Source of the DNA: an uncultured Gemmataceae bacterium
Lineage (GTDB): Bacteria > Planctomycetota > Planctomycetia > Gemmatales > Gemmataceae
Direction of reading: 5' to 3'
DNA: 6,019 bases
NCBI GenBank assembly: GCA_937922175.1
Contig: CAKZUU010000195.1
Span: 1-6,019 of the forward strand
The position numbers and the translations under genes are program-made. Below are positions 5,309 through 6,019 of the stretch, in pieces. The notes beneath the pieces were generated by a model. The model saw nothing but the letters and a program-made list of their open reading frames with translations, was not told where the DNA came from and did not search any database. The first letter of the stretch is position 1. Each line of letters begins with the position of its first letter.

Positions 5309-6019
5309 ATGACCGCTCGCTTCAATATCTGACCGGAAATGCTCCGCTGGGCCATCGAGCGATCCCGGCTCGAGGAAAGATCCGACATCAACAAAGTACC
5401 ACTACTCATAAGTTCGCTGGCGGGAGAGACGCAACCAACATTCAAGCAACTGGACTAAAGAGGTTCGCCAAGGCGGTGCGCGTTCTTCCCAGTGATCTGT
5501 TTCTTCCCAAACCGCCAGAAGAAAAGCTGCCAATTCCCATTTTCCGTAGCGTTGAAGCGAGGCGACGGGAGCGCCCCAGCCCGGACTTGCTCGACACGAT
5601 CGAAACAAGGCAACACTGCCAGGATTATTTGCGTGAAAACCGCGTCGAGTGCCGGACCGAGTCGCTAGAGATTCTCGGCAGCGAGCAGCCCGCCGATGAC
5701 CCAGCGGCGATCGGCAAGGAAATGTACCTGGTTGTCAAGCTGGCTGACGAATGGAACGCATAAATCGCAACCTGAGAACTGGCTGTCAGCGAGTTGCGTC
5801 GGCTAATCGGAGAATGAAACGTGATCGCCGTCATCAATCGTTTTGTCGGAAACAATGTTTACCGCGAACTCGATGTGGAAGAGTTCCGTGGATGGGTTTG
5901 CTCTCAGCGCCCCCTATGCTCCAGCGATCTTCGTCAATAGCGCGGATGCAGCATTGGCTCAAATGTTCACTTTGGCGTGGGAATTGGCCCATATCGGGCT
6001 GGGGCAGACCGCGTTGACC
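5309..6019 (+). pseudogene. decayed XRE-family/ImmA-IrrE metallopeptidase gene, cut by the right edge
   Basis: The gene is rebuilt from three frame segments that together follow the XRE plus ImmA/IrrE architecture. The start is ATG 5309, with AAAGG (5297-5301) seven bases upstream. Segment A (5309-5455): M-T-A-R-F-N-I, a TGA at 5330, then P-E-M-L-R-W-A-I-E-R-S and L-A-G-E-T-Q-P-T-F-K-Q-L, the usual helix-turn-helix region, ending at TAA 5456. Segment B, shifted frame (about 5461-5892): F-A-K-A-V-R-V, L-F-L-P-K-P-P-E-E-K-L-P-I-P and R-P-S-P-D-L-L-D-T-I, then stops TAA 5761, TGA 5773 and TGA 5815, after which V-G-N-N-V-Y-R-E-L-D-V-E-E-F-R-G continues in the same frame. Segment C, back in the first frame (5897-6019): F-A-L-S-A-P-Y-A-P-A-I-F-V-N, then Q-M-F-T-L-A-W-E-L-A-H. 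Intact relatives have H-E-x-x-H there; here the first His is Trp (5978-5980). Such proteins act as regulators or antitoxin-like partners, often beside a PIN-type (DUF4411) gene. Family recall is from memory, but the collinearity across frames is strong. A functional product is very unlikely. Confidence 0.88.

Noticed and set aside
5330..5332. In-frame TGA codons as selenocysteine or reassigned stop codons
   Set aside because: TAA stops and frameshifts occur in the same gene, and other genes in the window terminate normally with TGA, so decay explains the pattern better.
5275..5763. Open frame of 162 codons read as one gene
   Set aside because: Its first 60 or so residues are out of frame with the recognisable XRE region, and its end is a premature stop inside the ImmA/IrrE homology; it is a slice of the pseudogene.
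1..6019. CRISPR array, insertion sequence or tandem repeats
   Set aside because: No regularly spaced direct repeats, transposase motif or terminal inverted repeats were seen on either strand.

Overview
The window looks like a stretch of chromosome from a Planctomycetota bacterium. The strongest sign is the secreted beta-propeller protein, which opens with the W-P-Q-W-R-G-P motif very common in planctomycete PQQ-like proteins. The moderate-to-high GC content and the mix of short unrelated operons fit. The assignment is an inference from protein style; no rRNA or marker gene is present.

Layout, left to right. (1) On the + strand, the C-terminal end of a SNF2-family helicase enters from the left edge (1-453). 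A small VOC-fold protein with its own clear Shine-Dalgarno follows (548-943). (2) Three genes lie on the - strand and read right to left: a D-glucuronyl C5-epimerase-family protein (4529-3567), a secreted PQQ-like beta-propeller protein (3394-2153) and a predicted outer-membrane beta-barrel protein (2071-977). They converge on the VOC gene across a 33-base gap. (3) A complete tRNA-Pro(CGG) gene (4668-4742, + strand) has a well-formed sigma70-type promoter that lies just upstream of, and divergent to, the epimerase gene. (4) To its right, 4743-5308 has no recognisable gene. From 5309 to the right edge runs a badly decayed gene for an XRE/ImmA-IrrE-type protein (helix-turn-helix plus zinc-peptidase domain). 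It can be read only by changing frame twice and passing several stop codons.

The three - strand genes share an envelope or extracellular theme: a polysaccharide-modifying enzyme family, an exported propeller and an outer-membrane barrel. The spacings (172 and about 81 bases) allow but do not prove co-transcription. The tRNA followed by a gene-poor tract and a dead ImmA/IrrE gene resembles the worn remains of an accessory or mobile segment beside a tRNA, but no attachment repeat or integrase is visible.

I found no convincing undescribed system. The most informative items are the reconstructed ImmA/IrrE pseudogene, whose zinc motif has also been lost, and several start-site corrections, including an apparent epimerase reading frame that runs falsely through the tRNA.
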